7,196 nucleotides of DNA, from positions 16,571 through 23,766 of the forward strand of contig DEPR01000051.1 in the NCBI GenBank assembly GCA_002358895.1, given 5' to 3'. The notes under the pieces are model-generated. The model saw nothing but the letters and a program-made list of their open reading frames with translations. It was not told where the DNA came from and made no database searches. Of the stretch, positions 5,723 to 7,196 are shown piece by piece (the stretch's first letter is position 1; each line of letters begins with the position of its first letter). Origin of the DNA: Ruminococcus sp. UBA3387 (lineage in GTDB: Bacteria; Bacillota; Clostridia; Oscillospirales; Ruminococcaceae). Position numbers and translations under genes: made by a program.

Positions 5723-7196
<1,474 letters not shown>

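Overview
The window reads as a piece of chromosome from a low-GC Gram-positive bacterium. It has consensus sigma-A type promoters, strong AAAGGAGG-like ribosome binding sites, a DegV/FakB-type protein and a MarR regulator of a kind common in Clostridia. The style of the ATP synthase proteins suggests a gut-type clostridium (Oscillospiraceae/Ruminococcaceae or a relative). That placement is inference, not proven by any marker here.

Left part (1-1931, minus strand): a MarR-family regulator and a DegV-family fatty-acid-binding protein form a tight two-gene operon, marR then degV. A GNAT acetyltransferase lies downstream and has its own near-perfect promoter, whose -35 box contains the degV stop codon. 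The marR promoter (TTGACA, 17 bp, TATATT) carries two copies of one palindrome (TTGTTGA, 4 bp, TCAACAA). One copy lies over the -35 box and the other over the start-site region, which points to autorepression.

Middle (1932-2279): a divergent intergenic region. The marR operators and promoter are on the left. On the right is an extended -10 sigma-A promoter for the ATP synthase operon (TTGAAA, 17 bp, TGATATAAT), followed by a long hairpin at the predicted 5' end of the message.

Right part (2280-7196, plus strand): an F-type ATP synthase operon in the order a (atpB), c (atpE), b (atpF), alpha (atpA), gamma (atpG), beta (atpD, cut by the window edge). The genes are tightly packed or overlapping. 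The usual delta gene (atpH), normally between atpF and atpA, is absent as a separate gene. Instead the alpha subunit has an extra N-terminal stretch of about 78 residues that looks like the C-terminal domain of delta/OSCP, joined by a very short linker to an otherwise complete alpha subunit. The delta N-terminal six-helix domain is not seen in the window. Other oddities fit a remodelled enzyme: subunit c has a signal peptide and a strongly acidic exported N-terminus, subunit a has an extra N-terminal hydrophobic segment and lacks the usual Asn after the essential Arg-x-Phe-Gly, and gamma has a basic C-terminal tail of about 15 residues.

The delta-CTD/alpha fusion is the most notable finding. 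It implies a peripheral stalk attached through a domain carried on all three alpha subunits, rather than through a single separate delta.
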